Assembly: GCF_900566075.1 (NCBI RefSeq)
Contig: NZ_UPHU01000001.1
Coordinates: forward strand, 4,216,325 to 4,280,324
DNA from: Mycobacterium pseudokansasii
GTDB taxonomy: Bacteria > Actinomycetota > Actinomycetes > Mycobacteriales > Mycobacteriaceae
Length of the DNA: 64,000 nucleotides
Reading direction: 5' to 3'
Position numbers and translations under genes: made by a program. The number at the start of each line of letters is the position of its first letter. Position 1 is the first letter of the stretch. The notes beneath the pieces are model-generated. The model was not told the origin of the DNA, searched no databases, and was given only the letters and a program-made list of their open reading frames with translations. Positions 32,766 to 45,427 of this stretch are shown piece after piece.

Positions 32766-35690
32766 TTAGTCCACATGGATCGGCGGACCTGCGGGCCTGC
32801 CCGCCGCCCGTCGCCGGCGCGGCCGTTCCGGCAACGAGGCCACCCCGACGGGGCCATGCGGGCCGTCGGCGCTGTCCCCGGGTTCGGAATCGATGTCCTC
32901 ATCGTCGGTGTCGGAATCGTCGACGTCGAGATCGTCATCCAGGTCGTCGTCATCGAGCTCGTCGTCATCGAGTTCCTCGTCGTCGAGTTCCTCGTCGTCG
33001 AGTTCTTCGTCCTCGTCGGTGTCCTCGTCGGTGTCCTCGTCGGCATCTTCGTCGGTGTCCTCGAAGTCTTCGATGTCGTCGGAGTCGCCGTTGTCTTCCA
33101 GGTCAGCTATGTCGCCGGACACCCCTCCCGCGGTCTCTTCGACGACCGCAGCCGCGAGTTCCTCGCCGGACTCCTCGGGTTCGCCGTCCCCGCGATCCGG
33201 TCCCAGAGACGAGCCGGCGGCCATCGCTTTGAACATCGGATGCTCGCCGGGGGCGTGAGCGGGGACCTTGGCCACGATCCCTTTCTCACCGGGCTCTTCG
33301 GCGCGGCTCTTCTTCGAGCGCCTATTCCGCCGGCCTCCGGCCTCCGACTTTCGCCCGGTCGCCGGCGCCGCATCCACCGGATCGGCATGCAGCAGGATCC
33401 CGCGACCACTGCACTGGGGACACGACGACGAGAAGGCCTCGATCAGGCCGGTCCCCAAGCGTTTGCGGGTCAGCTGGACCAAGCCCAGCGAGGTCACCTC
33501 GGACACCTGGTGACGGGTGCGGTCGCGGGCCAGCGCCTCGGTCAGCCGGCGTAGCACCAGGTCGCGGTTGGATTCCAGCACCATGTCGATGAAGTCGATG
33601 ACCACAATGCCGCCGATGTCACGCAGCCGCAGCTGACGCACGATTTCCTCGGCCGCCTCCAGGTTGTTCTTGGTGACGGTCTGCTCGAGATTGCCCCCGG
33701 AGCCGGTGAATTTGCCGGTGTTGACGTCGATCACCGTCATGGCCTCGGTCCGGTCGATCACCAATGTCCCGCCCGAGGGCAGCCACACCTTGCGGTCCAT
33801 CGCCTTGGTCAGCTGCTCGTCGATACGATGCACCGCAAAGACATCGGGGCGGGTCTGACCCTCAGCAAGCTCGGCCGACTCGTACTTGGTCAATTTCGAA
33901 ACCAGGTCGGGCGCAACGGAATTCACGTAGTCGTTGATCGTGGTCCAGGCCTCGTCGCCGGAAACGATGAGCCCAGCGAAGTCCTCGTTGAACAAGTCGC
34001 GGATGACCTTGACCAGCACATCCGGTTCTTCGTAGAGCGCCACCGCAGCGCCGGCCGCCTTTTGCTTGACCTCGGCGGCCTTGGCTTCGATCTGCTGCCA
34101 GCGCTCCTGCAGCCGGGCGACGTCGGCACGGATGTCGCCCTCTTTGACCCCCTCGGACGCGGTGCGGATGATCACTCCCGCGTCGGACGGCACCACCTCG
34201 CGCAAGATCTCCTTGAGCCGCTGGCGTTCGGTGTCGGGCAACTTGCGGCTGATCCCGGTCGACGACGCGCCCGGCACGTAGACCAGATAGCGGCCGGCCA
34301 GCGACACCTGCGTGGTCAGCCGTGCGCCCTTGTGGCCTACCGGGTCCTTGCTGACCTGGACGACGACGTAGTCGCCGGGTTTGAGGGCCTGTTCGATCTT
34401 GCGGTCGGCCCCGCCCAGTCCGGCTGCGTCCCAGTTGACTTCACCGGCGTAGAGCACACCGTTGCGGCCGCGACCGATGTCGACGAAGGCCGCCTCCATC
34501 GACGGCAACACGTTCTGCACGATGCCCAGGTAGATGTTGCCCACCAGGGAAGCCGAAGCCGCGGACGTCACGAAGTGCTCGACGACGATGCCGTCTTCGA
34601 GCACCGCGATTTGGGTGTAGCGCGTGCCTGGGTGCGGCGGCTCGGTGCGGACCCGGTCACGCACCACCATGACTCGCTCGACGGCCTCGCGTCTGGCCAG
34701 GAATTCGGCCTCGGTCAGTACCGGTGGACGGCGCCGCCCGGCGTCGCGGCCGTCCCGGCGGCGTTGCCGTTTGGCTTCCAGCCGGGTCGAGCCGTCGATG
34801 CCCTTGATCTCGTTGCCGCCGGATTCGTCGTCCCCGGAGCCGCCGTTGCGGGGCGCGCGTTCGTGCACGACGGTGTTGGGCGGATCGTCGGGCGCCGGGC
34901 CCTCGTCGCCGTCCTCTGCGGAACCCGACTTGCGCCGTCTACGGCGGCGGCGGCGACGGCTGGCGCCCTCTGCTGAACCGTCGTCATCGTCGCCGGCGTC
35001 GGTGTCGTCGGAGTCCGCTGAATCGTCACTCTCGGAGTCCTCGGAACGGGCAGAGTCCCCAACCGCCTTCCGGTCGGCTTCGTCGCCGTCATCTTCGCCG
35101 GGCCCGTCGGATCCACCCTGCTCACCGCGTCCCCGGCCACGGCCACGACGGCCGCGCCGACGCCGCCGACCGCTCGGCCGGTCGATCTGCTCCAGTTCGT
35201 CGTCATCGTCGGAATCGTCGGCCGCCTCGTCGTCCGTGCTGTCGTCCTCATCGATCGCCTCGGGAATCGGCTGCGGCGCGACGAACAGCGGCAGGTAATG
35301 CGGTCGCTCCACCCACGTCTCGACGACCTGCACCGTTTCCTGCGTTTCCAGCAGCAGCCGGGATTCGGGTTCCGGCGCTTCGTCAGCTTCTTCCTCCGGT
35401 GCAACAGCCGTCCCGGCGACACCGCGTTCAGGGCTTTCTTCTGGTTTGGCGTGGTTGGCGGGTTCTTCGGCGGGCGTTTCGGCCAGCAGGTCGCGCACCC
35501 GGACCGCGTCGACCCGGTCCACGCTGGAATGTGCGCTGCGGATTCGACCGTCCAGCGCATTGAGGGCATCGAGCACCCGCCTGCTGCTGGTCCCCAGCGT
35601 TCGTGCCAGCGAATGGACTCTCAGGCGGTCCGGCAGGTCCTCACGCTGTGTCGGCTCTTTTGGGTCTGAAGATGGGGCACCGTCTACCAC
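32766..35690 (-). CDS. rne: ribonuclease E/G
   Basis: 974 residues. Main endoribonuclease for mRNA decay and rRNA processing. The order is an N-terminal low-complexity acidic/basic scaffold (about 60-330, with RRRRGRRGRGRG), an S1 RNA-binding domain (about 360-450), the 5'-sensor and DNase-I-like catalytic region (VIDVNTGKFTG; GGIVVIDFIDM), and the zinc-link CPQC at C760/C763. A C-terminal tail is dominated by Asp/Glu (about residues 880-950). As in other actinobacteria the disordered regions flank the catalytic core on both sides. GTG start with ggagaatac upstream. The H37Rv protein is 953 residues as I recall; the difference lies in the acidic tracts. Confidence 0.95.
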   Translation of the reverse strand: MVDGAPSSDPKEPTQREDLPDRLRVHSLARTLGTSSRRVLDALNALDGRIRSAHSSVDRVDAVRVRDLLAETPAEEPANHAKPEESPERGVAGTAVAPEEEADEAPEPESRLLLETQETVQVVETWVERPHYLPLFVAPQPIPEAIDEDDSTDDEAADDSDDDDELEQIDRPSGRRRRRGRRGRGRGRGEQGGSDGPGEDDGDEADRKAVGDSARSEDSESDDSADSDDTDAGDDDDGSAEGASRRRRRRRRRKSGSAEDGDEGPAPDDPPNTVVHERAPRNGGSGDDESGGNEIKGIDGSTRLEAKRQRRRDGRDAGRRRPPVLTEAEFLARREAVERVMVVRDRVRTEPPHPGTRYTQIAVLEDGIVVEHFVTSAASASLVGNIYLGIVQNVLPSMEAAFVDIGRGRNGVLYAGEVNWDAAGLGGADRKIEQALKPGDYVVVQVSKDPVGHKGARLTTQVSLAGRYLVYVPGASSTGISRKLPDTERQRLKEILREVVPSDAGVIIRTASEGVKEGDIRADVARLQERWQQIEAKAAEVKQKAAGAAVALYEEPDVLVKVIRDLFNEDFAGLIVSGDEAWTTINDYVNSVAPDLVSKLTKYESAELAEGQTRPDVFAVHRIDEQLTKAMDRKVWLPSGGTLVIDRTEAMTVIDVNTGKFTGSGGNLEQTVTKNNLEAAEEIVRQLRLRDIGGIVVIDFIDMVLESNRDLVLRRLTEALARDRTRHQVSEVTSLGLVQLTRKRLGTGLIEAFSSSCPQCSGRGILLHADPVDAAPATGRKSEAGGRRNRRSKKSRAEEPGEKGIVAKVPAHAPGEHPMFKAMAAGSSLGPDRGDGEPEESGEELAAAVVEETAGGVSGDIADLEDNGDSDDIEDFEDTDEDADEDTDEDTDEDEELDDEELDDEELDDDELDDDDLDDDLDVDDSDTDDEDIDSEPGDSADGPHGPVGVASLPERPRRRRAAGRPAGPPIHVD

Positions 35691-36011
35691 GTATTCTCCT
35701 CAAGCCCCCGGGCGCGTCGTTTCGACGCGGCCACGCGAGGGCTCCGCTATGTGCCCGGGTCACTTCTCCCGGGCTTGTGATGGTCTTGCTCCGAGCCGCT
35801 CGGGCGAGCACACTCGGCGCCGTGCTGAATGACGGCTTGACACGCCGCGCCCCATCGGATGGCGATGGTCGCGCTTGCCGAAGTCTTCATTCGGGTGTTG
35901 GACGCCGGTCCGGCGACGTTCACCCGCAGTCAGTATCCCATATCACTGGGCCGGATCACCCTCGTCTGAGCCGTACACCGGTGAATCCGGCTCGCAAGCA
36001 CGCGTCCGGCG
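35691..36011. other. gap upstream of rne: probable long 5' leader
   Basis: 321 bases with no supported gene. On the rne strand it contains GC-rich inverted words (several cccggg/cccgggc copies around 35707, 35754 and 35768) able to form hairpins near the start codon. RNase E genes are often autoregulated through their leader; I infer that role here but cannot show it. Confidence 0.45.
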
Positions 36012-36422
36012 CTAGGCGCCGGGAAACCAGAGCGCGATCTCGCGCTGCGCCGACTCGGCCGAATCGGAGCCGTGCACCAGGTTGAACTGGGTTTCCAGGC
36101 CGAAGTCGCCGCGGATGGTGCCGGGCGTGGCCGTGTCCACCGGGTCGGTGCCGCCGGCGAGCTGGCGAAACGCTGCGACCGCTCGCGGCCCTTCTACGAT
36201 GGCCGCCACCACCGGACCCGACGTGATGAACTCGAGCAACGACCCGAAGAACGGCTTGTCTTCGTGTTCGGCGTAATGACGGCCGGCCAGCTCGTCGGTG
36301 ACGGTCCTGAGCTCCAGCGCCGCGATGGTCAGGCCTTTGCGCTCGATGCGGCCGATGATCTCGCCGATCAGTTGGCGTTGCACACCGTCCGGCTTGATCA
36401 GCACGAGGGTCCGTTCAGTCAC
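36012..36422 (-). CDS. ndk: nucleoside diphosphate kinase
   Basis: 136 residues, full length for the family. It transfers the gamma-phosphate of NTPs to NDPs via a phosphohistidine; the catalytic His is in NLVHGSDS near residue 117. Starts [15 protein letters not shown], the family N-terminus. The GTG start at 36422 has no obvious Shine-Dalgarno (tagccacc upstream), so it may be leaderless. Confidence 0.97.
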   Translation of the reverse strand: MTERTLVLIKPDGVQRQLIGEIIGRIERKGLTIAALELRTVTDELAGRHYAEHEDKPFFGSLLEFITSGPVVAAIVEGPRAVAAFRQLAGGTDPVDTATPGTIRGDFGLETQFNLVHGSDSAESAQREIALWFPGA

Positions 36423-36471
36423 GGTGGCTAAGAGTAGATGGCCGATGCTGAACTCGCACGGCAGGCCCGGC

Positions 36472-36864
36472 TCAGCCTGGCGGCGACGCTCCCCCGCGCT
36501 CCCGCCGCCGGACCTCGGCCCGGAAGTACGCGATCAGCACCCATACCCCGGTGAACAGCACGCCGATGAAGCCGACGCCCGGGTACACGGCGAATCCGGC
36601 GAGCAGCACCAGCTGCACGCCGAGGTTCACCCAGATCGCCCACGGTCTGCGCTGCAGCCCGGCAAGCAGGATCAATGCGGCCGCCAGCCCGACCAGATAA
36701 GCGAGCGACGCCGGCCTCAGCCCGCCGCCCACCGCACCCACCACCGGGATGGCCAGCAGCACCACGATCGCCTCGAGCAGCAGTGTCGCGGCCATGACCG
36801 CGCCGAAGCTCTTCCACGGGTCCGCCCGTGGTGTGTCTGCCGGCTCGTGCGGCTGGCCGGTCAT
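36472..36864 (-). CDS. DUF4233 small membrane protein
   Basis: 130 residues, Rv2446c-like. Four hydrophobic helices (about 24-42, 50-68, 75-90 and 96-112) and a basic C-terminus. Function unknown; its position behind folC is conserved in actinobacteria. ATG 36864 overlaps the folC stop as ATGA, so it is translated from the valS-folC message. Confidence 0.9.
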   Translation of the reverse strand: MTGQPHEPADTPRADPWKSFGAVMAATLLLEAIVVLLAIPVVGAVGGGLRPASLAYLVGLAAALILLAGLQRRPWAIWVNLGVQLVLLAGFAVYPGVGFIGVLFTGVWVLIAYFRAEVRRRERGGASPPG

Positions 36865-38300
36865 TCTGGGTCACGTCCAAACAGACTGCGGGCGGCCCCG
36901 GCGGTGACGACCGATCCGGTGACGACGATCCCGGAACCGGAGAACGAGCCCACGTCGGCTCCCGCTGCGGCCGCCTCGTCGACCAGCGCGGTTGCCGTGT
37001 CGATGGCATCGCTCAGGTTCGCGGCGGACAGCACCCGATCGGGCCCGAACCGCTCCCGGGCCGCCGCGGCCAGCGACTCGACATCCAGCGCGCGCGGCGA
37101 CCCGTTGTGAGTCACCACAACCGAGTCGAACACCGGCTCCACCGCTTGCAGAATGCCGTCGACGTCCTTGTCGGCCAGCACACTGACCACCCCGACCAAC
37201 GTCTGGAAGTCGAACTCGCCGGCCAGCGTCCGGGCCAACGCAGCCGCCCCGGCGGGATTGTGGGCGGCGTCGATGAACACGGCAGGTGCGCTGCGCAACC
37301 GTTCCAGGCGGCCCGGGCTGGTGGCCGCGGCGAATCCCGTCCGCACCGCCTCGACGTCGAGCTGGCGCTGGGCGCCCGCGCCGAAGAATGCCTCGACGGC
37401 GGCCAGCGCCACCACCGCGTTGTGCGCCTGGTGTTCACCATGCAGCGGCAGGTAGATGTCGGAGTACACCCCGCCCAGGCCTTGCAGTTGCAGCAGCTGA
37501 CCGCCGACGGCGACCTGCCGGCCCAAGACGGCGAACTCCGAATCCTCCCGGGCGACCGCGGCGTCGGAGCGGACCGCCTGGCCCAGCAGCACCTCCATCG
37601 CTTCCGGGCGCTGACGCGCGATGACCGCGACCGTGTCGGGCGAGCCCTCGGCGGCTCGATGGATGATGCCCGCCTTCTCCCCTGCGATCCCGGCGATGTC
37701 GTGCCCGAGGTAGTCGACATGGTCCTTGCTGATCGGGGTGATCACCGCCACCGGCGCATTGATGACGTTGGTGGCGTCCCATCGTCCACCCATACCCACC
37801 TCGATCACCGCGACGTCGACGGGTGCGTCGGCGAACGCGGCGAACGCCATCGCGGTGAGCACCTCGAACTTGCTCATCGCCGGCCCGCCGGCATTCTGGG
37901 ACTGCTCATCGATCATCTGCACGAACGGCTCGATTTCTCGGTACGTCGCCACGTACTGTGCCGGGCTGATCGGCTTTCCGTCGATCGAGATCCGTTCGAC
38001 CACCGACTGCAGGTGCGGGCTGGTGGTGCGGCCGGTGCGTTGATGCAACGCGGTGACCAATGCATCGACCATCCGCGCCACCGACGTCTTGCCGTTGGTA
38101 CCGGCGATGTGAATCGAGGGATAGCTGAGTTGCGGTGAGCCCAGCAGGTCCAGCAGCGCACTGATCCTTGTCAGGCTCGGCTCGATGCGAGTCTCCGGCC
38201 AGCGCTGGTCCAGCAGGTGCTCGACCTGCAGCAGCGACGCAATCTCGTCCGGCGTGGGAGCCATGCCGGTGGATGGCCGGTCTGTCGACTCGAAACTCAT
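36861..38300 (-). CDS. folC: dihydrofolate synthase / folylpolyglutamate synthase
   Basis: 479 residues. Adds glutamates to dihydropteroate/folates. ATP-binding loop [12 protein letters not shown] (about 67-78), the Mur-ligase-type [16 protein letters not shown] and HNPAGA motifs, and the C-terminal Rossmann-like domain are all present. ATG 38300 overlaps the valS stop as ATGA, giving a coupled valS-folC-DUF4233 operon. Confidence 0.95.
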   Translation of the reverse strand: MSFESTDRPSTGMAPTPDEIASLLQVEHLLDQRWPETRIEPSLTRISALLDLLGSPQLSYPSIHIAGTNGKTSVARMVDALVTALHQRTGRTTSPHLQSVVERISIDGKPISPAQYVATYREIEPFVQMIDEQSQNAGGPAMSKFEVLTAMAFAAFADAPVDVAVIEVGMGGRWDATNVINAPVAVITPISKDHVDYLGHDIAGIAGEKAGIIHRAAEGSPDTVAVIARQRPEAMEVLLGQAVRSDAAVAREDSEFAVLGRQVAVGGQLLQLQGLGGVYSDIYLPLHGEHQAHNAVVALAAVEAFFGAGAQRQLDVEAVRTGFAAATSPGRLERLRSAPAVFIDAAHNPAGAAALARTLAGEFDFQTLVGVVSVLADKDVDGILQAVEPVFDSVVVTHNGSPRALDVESLAAAARERFGPDRVLSAANLSDAIDTATALVDEAAAAGADVGSFSGSGIVVTGSVVTAGAARSLFGRDPE

Positions 38301-40957
38301 TGCAGCGCAGCCAGCCTGGCCGAGATGCGGTCGGTTTCCTCCTGCGCCAGCCGCTGACGGTCGCGGATCTTGTCGACAACAGCTTCGGGCGCCTTGGCCA
38401 AGAAATCCGCGTTCGCCAATTTGGCGCCGGTTGCTGACAGCTCCTTTTGCGCGGCGGCCAAGTCCTTTTCCAGCCGGCGGCGTTCAGCGGCCACGTCGAT
38501 CGTGCCGGAGGTGTCGAGTTCGACGACGACCCTTGCCCGGCTCAGCCGAACCTCCAATGACACCGACGGGCGGAAATCGGGACCCGCAGCGGTGAGCCAT
38601 GCCAGCGATGTCACGGCGGCAACCTGAGTGTTCAGGTCCGACTCGTCGATACCGGCCAGCCGGGCCGGTACTTTTTGCCGGTCGGCCAGACCCTGATCGC
38701 TGCGGAATCGCCGGATCTCGGTCACCAGCTTCTGCATATCGCTGATGCGCTGCGCAGCAACGGGATCCACAGTGATCCCGGAGGGCCGCGGCCAGTCGGC
38801 GATCACCAGTGACTCTTCCCGGGTCAAAGCCTGCCAGAGCACCTCGGTGATGAACGGGATCACCGGGTGCAGCAGCCGAAGCAGCGTGTCCAACGCCGCT
38901 GCCAGTACCGCTGTGGTATGCGAGAGTCCTTCGGCCAGTTGGGTTTTTGCCAGTTCGACATACCAGTCGCAGAACTCGTCCCAGGCGAAGTGATACAACG
39001 CTTCGCAGGCACGGCTGAACTCGTAGCTGTCGAAGGCCGAATCGACTTCGGCTCGAACCTCTTCCAGTCTTCCCAGGATCCAGCGGTCGGCATCGGTCAG
39101 CTCGGCCGGCACCGGCAAAGGCGCCTCGGAGGGCTTGGTGGCGCCGTTGAGCAGTGCGTAGCGCGTCGCGTTGAACAGCTTGGTGCTGAAGTTGCGCGAC
39201 GCGCGGACGGCATCCTCGCCGATCGCCAAGTCGCCACCGGGGCTGGCTCCACGGGCCAGCGTGAACCGCAACGCATCGGCACCGAACGTATCCATCCACT
39301 CCAGCGGGTCGATGACGTTGCCCTTGGACTTACTCATCTTGCGGCCGAACTCGTCACGAATCAGCCCGTGCAGGAACACGTCGGTGAACGGCACTTGGGG
39401 GCCGCGGCGGCCGTCGAGCGTGATGGCGTCGTCGCCGCCGACGAAGGTGCCGAACATCATCATCCGCGCCACCCAGAAGAACATGATGTCGTAACCGGTG
39501 ACCAGAACGCTTGTCGGATAGAACTTTTCCAGCTCCGGCGTCTTTTCGGGCCAGCCCAGAGTGGAGAACGGCCACAGCGCGGAGGAGAACCAGGTGTCCA
39601 GCACGTCCGGGTCCTGCTCCCAGCCCTCCGGAGGTGTTTCGTCCGGTCCGACACACACCTTTTCGCCGTCGGGCCCGTACCAGATCGGGATGCGATGACC
39701 CCACCACAGCTGTCGCGAGATGCACCAGTCGTGCATGTCGTCGACCCAGGTGAACCAGCGCGGTTCCAGGCTGGCAGGGTGAATCACGGTGTCGCCGTTG
39801 CGCACCGCGTCGCCGGCGGCCTTGGCCAACGACTCCACCCGGACCCACCACTGCAACGACAGCCGCGGTTCGATCGGCTCCCCGCTGCGCTCGGAATGTC
39901 CCACGCTGTGCAGGTAAGGGCGTTTCTCCTCGACGACGCGGCCTTGGGCGGCCAACGCCTCGCGCACCGCGACCCGTGCTTCGAATCGGTCCATGCCGTC
40001 GAATTGTGTTCCGGTGCCGGCGATCCGGCCCTTGGCGTCCATGATCGAGGGCATCGGCAGGCTGTGCCGCATTCCGATCTCGAAGTCGTTGGGGTCATGT
40101 GCGGGCGTGACTTTGACCGCGCCGGTGCCGAATTCGGGGTCCACATGCTCGTCGGCAACGATGATCAGGTCCCGGTCGACAAACGGGTGCGGCAGGCTGG
40201 TTCCGACCAGGTCGCGGTAGCGATCGTCGTCGGGATGGACCGCGATGGCGGTGTCGCCGAGCATCGTCTCCACGCGTGTGGTGGCGACCACGATGTGTGG
40301 TTGCGAGTCGTCCAGCGAGCCGTACCGGAACGAGACCAGCTCGCCTTCGACGTCGAGGTAGTTGACCTCCAGATCCGAGATCGCCGTCTGAAGCACCGGC
40401 GACCAGTTGACCAGCCGCTCGGCCTGATAGATCAGCCCGGTGTCGTAGAGCCTCTTGAAGATCGTCCGCACCGCCCGCGACAGCCCCTCGTCCATGGTGA
40501 AGCGGTCGCGGCTCCAGTCCACCCCGTCGCCGAGCCGGCGCATCTGGCCACCGATCGCCCCGCCCGACTCCCGCTTCCAGTCCCAGACCTTGTCGACGAA
40601 CAGCTCACGGCCGAAGTCCTCTTTGGTCTTGCCCTCGACAGCCAGCTGCTTTTCCACCACGCTCTGGGTGGCGATACCGGCATGGTCGGTACCTGGCTGC
40701 CACAGCACCTCGTAGCCCTGCATCCGTTTTCGGCGGGTCAGGGCGTCCATCATGGTGTGTTCCAGTGCGTGGCCCATATGCAGACTGCCGGTCACATTCG
40801 GCGGCGGCAGCACGATCGAGTAGGCGGGCCTGCTACTGGTGGGGTCCGCGGTGAAGTAACCGGCATCCAGCCATTTCTGGTAGATGGGGCCCTCCATCGC
40901 ACCCGGGTCCCACGACTTGGGCAGCTGGTCGGCGTCGGAGCGGGCGCGCGCGGTCAC
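38297..40957 (-). CDS. valS: valyl-tRNA synthetase
   Basis: 886 residues, class I synthetase. HIGH-type motif [14 protein letters not shown] near 50-63, an editing domain (about 180-380, including the [14 protein letters not shown] and [15 protein letters not shown] segments), the catalytic [14 protein letters not shown] motif, an anticodon-binding domain, and a C-terminal coiled coil ([24 protein letters not shown]). GTG 40957 is the start used; a shorter start at the conserved [11 protein letters not shown] segment is also possible. Confidence 0.96.
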   Translation of the reverse strand: MTARARSDADQLPKSWDPGAMEGPIYQKWLDAGYFTADPTSSRPAYSIVLPPPNVTGSLHMGHALEHTMMDALTRRKRMQGYEVLWQPGTDHAGIATQSVVEKQLAVEGKTKEDFGRELFVDKVWDWKRESGGAIGGQMRRLGDGVDWSRDRFTMDEGLSRAVRTIFKRLYDTGLIYQAERLVNWSPVLQTAISDLEVNYLDVEGELVSFRYGSLDDSQPHIVVATTRVETMLGDTAIAVHPDDDRYRDLVGTSLPHPFVDRDLIIVADEHVDPEFGTGAVKVTPAHDPNDFEIGMRHSLPMPSIMDAKGRIAGTGTQFDGMDRFEARVAVREALAAQGRVVEEKRPYLHSVGHSERSGEPIEPRLSLQWWVRVESLAKAAGDAVRNGDTVIHPASLEPRWFTWVDDMHDWCISRQLWWGHRIPIWYGPDGEKVCVGPDETPPEGWEQDPDVLDTWFSSALWPFSTLGWPEKTPELEKFYPTSVLVTGYDIMFFWVARMMMFGTFVGGDDAITLDGRRGPQVPFTDVFLHGLIRDEFGRKMSKSKGNVIDPLEWMDTFGADALRFTLARGASPGGDLAIGEDAVRASRNFSTKLFNATRYALLNGATKPSEAPLPVPAELTDADRWILGRLEEVRAEVDSAFDSYEFSRACEALYHFAWDEFCDWYVELAKTQLAEGLSHTTAVLAAALDTLLRLLHPVIPFITEVLWQALTREESLVIADWPRPSGITVDPVAAQRISDMQKLVTEIRRFRSDQGLADRQKVPARLAGIDESDLNTQVAAVTSLAWLTAAGPDFRPSVSLEVRLSRARVVVELDTSGTIDVAAERRRLEKDLAAAQKELSATGAKLANADFLAKAPEAVVDKIRDRQRLAQEETDRISARLAALQ

Positions 40958-41033
40958 CGGTCAATTCTAAGAACCGCCGCGTAGCGGCGTGTAGGCGCCT
41001 AAAACCGCAGGTGAACGGCTATCAAGGAGTGGA

Positions 41034-41654
41034 TCACGGAATCGTGAGGACCTGGCCGGGATGGATCAGGTCGGGATTGGGAATCGCATTGGCGTCGACC
41101 AACACCTGGTACTTGTTCCCGTCACCGTAGAAGCGTTCGGCGATGCCCCACAAGGTGTCGCCGGAGACCACAGTGTACGTGTTGGGAGCGGGCTCAGCAG
41201 GCTCGTCGGCGACCGCCTCCGCGATCGGCTCCGGCGCCGCTTCCCCGACGGGCTGCGCCGCCTGCGCCGCGCCGGTCACCTCCGGGGCGCCAACAGATTT
41301 CTGCAGTTCGGCTGGCGGCGTGTCGGTCTGCGTCCCGGTGGCCCAGGCCGGGCCGTCGGCCGCGTAGAGCACCAGGTTGCGGTCATCCTGGAGCACCAGC
41401 CTGACGCTCTTGCTGCCCACGGTGTCGCTGTGCCAGACCGGCCGCTCCGGCGTGTAGAGGACGAAGTTGCCATCAGTCTGCAGCTCGGCGCGCACCACGT
41501 CCTGGCCCTCGGTCGCGGTGGCCCATACCGGCGTGCCGTCAGCGGCGAGCACCAGGTTGCCGTCTTCTTGCAGGGTCAAGGTGTAGGCCCCGTTGTTGGA
41601 GACCAAGGATTCCCCTCGCTGCAGCCGCTGTCCTTCACCGAGCGTGTCTGACAT
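41034..41654 (-). CDS. bulb-type mannose-binding lectin fused to LysM
   Basis: 206 residues. The N-terminal ~110 residues are a B-lectin domain with three mannose-site motifs of QxDxNxVxY type: QEDGNLVLA (third position altered), QTDGNFVLY and QDDRNLVLY. An Ala/Pro/Glu-rich linker leads to a LysM domain (about 158-205, YTVVSGDTLWGIAERFYGDG ending PGQVLTIP), which normally binds peptidoglycan. No signal peptide or transmembrane helix is visible. Similar LysM-lectins are described in M. smegmatis. ATG 41654. Precedes valS with 76 bases between. Confidence 0.9.
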   Translation of the reverse strand: MSDTLGEGQRLQRGESLVSNNGAYTLTLQEDGNLVLAADGTPVWATATEGQDVVRAELQTDGNFVLYTPERPVWHSDTVGSKSVRLVLQDDRNLVLYAADGPAWATGTQTDTPPAELQKSVGAPEVTGAAQAAQPVGEAAPEPIAEAVADEPAEPAPNTYTVVSGDTLWGIAERFYGDGNKYQVLVDANAIPNPDLIHPGQVLTIP

Positions 41655-41698
41655 GCTGTGCCTTTCGTTGTCCGGTCCGGCCGACTGAATGTGCCGGG

Positions 41699-42283
41699 TT
41701 ACTTTTTGCCGCCGAGGAGCCCACCGATGATGTCGCCCAGCGCGCGGCCTCTGCCACCCAGCAGGTTGCCCAGGGACGTTTCATCATTTCCGCCCCCGAG
41801 GATCCCGCCGAGCAGCTGAGCCAGGCCGCCACCGGAGCCTGTTTCCTCGTGCTGGACGGCAGTACTCTGCAGTGCGCCGCCCGGCCTGAGCTGATTTCCC
41901 AGGTATGCCAGCACGATCGGGAGCACCAGCGGCAACAACCGCTGCAGAAGTTCTCTCCTTCCGGCCCCACCACTGGCCAGTGCCGATGCCACGCAGTCGC
42001 TGTCATTGCCGGCGAATAGCGTGGCGACGGCCTCTTCTCCGCCGCGCCGGTCAACCTGGTCGAGCGCCCCGCCCGCGTCGAGCAGGCCACGCGCGGCGTG
42101 GCTGCTGGCGGCTGACTCGATCCGGCCGGCGTGTTCGGGATCCTGCGAATGCTGGTGCAATCCGGTAAGCAGCACCGGTACCAGCGTGCGGACCGTCGCG
42201 TCCACCTCGGTTTCATCGGCGCCGAGCGTGCGCGCGATGTCAGACGTGGGAATCTGGGCGTAGAGATCATCAAGACCGGGCAT
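41699..42283 (-). CDS. DUF937 family protein
   Basis: 194 residues. MPGLDDLYAQIPTSDIARTLGADETEVDATVRTLVPVLLTGL is the DUF937 start. A later helix LLPLVLPIVLAYLGNQLR is hydrophobic enough for membrane association, and the C-terminus has Gly-Leu-rich repeats (LAQLLGGILGGG, LGDIIGGLLGGKK). Function unknown. 44 bases ahead of the LysM-lectin gene on the same strand, so probably co-transcribed. A frame overlapping on the same strand is only a shadow. Confidence 0.85.
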   Translation of the reverse strand: MPGLDDLYAQIPTSDIARTLGADETEVDATVRTLVPVLLTGLHQHSQDPEHAGRIESAASSHAARGLLDAGGALDQVDRRGGEEAVATLFAGNDSDCVASALASGGAGRRELLQRLLPLVLPIVLAYLGNQLRPGGALQSTAVQHEETGSGGGLAQLLGGILGGGNDETSLGNLLGGRGRALGDIIGGLLGGKK

Positions 42284-42355
42284 CGGTGCTGGCTGCCTTC
42301 GGAGTCGGATATCAAACCACCTCCCGTCTGACCCTAGACGTACGCCGGCACCGGC

Positions 42356-43612
42356 TCAGACCAGCCGCTCGGTGTGCAACGACACACCGGCGGCCGGGAA
42401 GCGAGCCAGCAGCGCATCACCCATCGCGACCGCCGGGGTCAGCACCCCGTGCAGATCCGAGAGCTTGTCGCGATCGAATGCCAGCGCCAGACCGCACTCC
42501 CCCAGCAACACCGACGTCGCCTTGTAGCCGGGATCGCCGTCCTGCTTCATCCGCGCCACATATCGGGCGCCCGAGGTTGTGGTGGTGTAGGTCTCGATCC
42601 GGTAGTAGCCACGCTCGCGAGCCGCCGCGCTTGGGCCGGTTCCCGGCTTGGGCGCCATCCGCTGCACCAACCCTTGCGGCAGCAGCCGGAAATATCGGCT
42701 GCCCAATCCGGTCGTCACGTTGCCGACCCCGCTGATCATCGCCGACGCCAGCGGCGCCAGCAGCGATGATCCCAGGCTCATGTGCTCGCTGTACCGGAAT
42801 CGCCTGCCGTAGGCCCAATCCAACAGCGCGTTGCTGCGGCGCACGATCCTGGTATTGGTCGGCGCCATCATGAACCCGGCCGTCCACAATCCACTCAATT
42901 CCGGAGCGAGTTGACTGCCGCGCCGCCATGGCAGATCGGGCTGCGGGCCGAGTTCGGGCTCGGCGGCGCGGTCGGTGCTCAGCGTGTACGGGTCGGTGAA
43001 TCGCCGGCGCAGGTCGGGGTCGGCGGAGACGGCACGCAGAATCTCCAGCATCGACGCGATAGTGCCGCCGGATAGCCCGCCGGCCAGGGACCGGACGACA
43101 AAATGCGTGTCGCCCAGTTCCCCGGCGCCGTCGTCGCACGCGGCGCGGTACAGGGCATACACGCTGAGGTCTGACGGGATCGAGTCGAAGCCGCAGGCAT
43201 GCACGATCCGGGCACCGGTGTCGGCGGCCTGCTTGTGGTGCTGATCGATGCTGTCGCGGACAAACGGTGGCTCGCCGGTCAGGTCGGCGTAATCGGTGCC
43301 GGCGGCGGCGCACGCGGCCACCAACGGCAGCCCGTAGCGCATGTAAGGCCCGACCGTGGTGACGACGACTCGGGTGCGGGCGGCCAAGTGCTCGAGGGTC
43401 GCGGGCGACCCGGCGTCGGCGGCGACGACTGACCAGGACTGCGCGGGTTCGCCCAACGTGTCGCGAACGGCGAGCAATCGCTCGGTCGACCTGCCGGCCA
43501 GCGCGATTCGGGCGTCCCCGCCGGCTCGAGCCAGGTATTCGGCGGTCAGCTTGCCGACGAAACCCGTGGCCCCGTAGAGGATGATGTCGAATTCACGCGG
43601 CGCTGCGGTCAC
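42356..43612 (-). CDS. saccharopine dehydrogenase-like / trans-acting enoyl reductase-type oxidoreductase
   Basis: 418 residues, Rv2449c-like. Rossmann NAD(P)-binding start FDIILYGATGFVGKLTAEYLA (8-28), then AGRS and VVTTVGPYMRYG, TDYADLTGEPPF, and HACGFDSIPSDL, all typical of the family that includes Rv2953. The paralogue acts in phenolic lipid synthesis; the role of this one is unknown. GTG 43612 start. Between it and rpfE lies a strong hairpin. Confidence 0.9.
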   Translation of the reverse strand: MTAAPREFDIILYGATGFVGKLTAEYLARAGGDARIALAGRSTERLLAVRDTLGEPAQSWSVVAADAGSPATLEHLAARTRVVVTTVGPYMRYGLPLVAACAAAGTDYADLTGEPPFVRDSIDQHHKQAADTGARIVHACGFDSIPSDLSVYALYRAACDDGAGELGDTHFVVRSLAGGLSGGTIASMLEILRAVSADPDLRRRFTDPYTLSTDRAAEPELGPQPDLPWRRGSQLAPELSGLWTAGFMMAPTNTRIVRRSNALLDWAYGRRFRYSEHMSLGSSLLAPLASAMISGVGNVTTGLGSRYFRLLPQGLVQRMAPKPGTGPSAAARERGYYRIETYTTTTSGARYVARMKQDGDPGYKATSVLLGECGLALAFDRDKLSDLHGVLTPAVAMGDALLARFPAAGVSLHTERLV

Positions 43613-43670
43613 CGGCCAAACGCTACCCGCGGTGCGCGGCCCGGCCCGCAGGCGACCCCGAATACGACCA

Positions 43671-43694
43671 GTGCCGGGCCCGAAGGCCCGGCAC
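43671..43694 (-). terminator. intrinsic-type hairpin after rpfE
   Basis: Perfect 10-base stem gtgccgggcc / ggcccggcac closed by a cgaa tetraloop, 32 bases past the rpfE stop and 58 bases before the next gene on the strand. There is no U-tract on the rpfE strand, as is usual in mycobacteria. Confidence 0.75.
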
Positions 43695-43726
43695 CCGGTG
43701 TTTTGCTATCACACCTGGCGGTGTGG

Positions 43727-45427
<1,701 letters not shown>

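Noticed and set aside
32893..33258. 121-codon plus-strand poly-serine frame
   Set aside because: It is the antisense image of the acidic Asp/Glu tract of RNase E.
38867..40984. 705-codon open frame on the plus strand
   Set aside because: Antisense to valS; composition and lack of start site mark it as a shadow.
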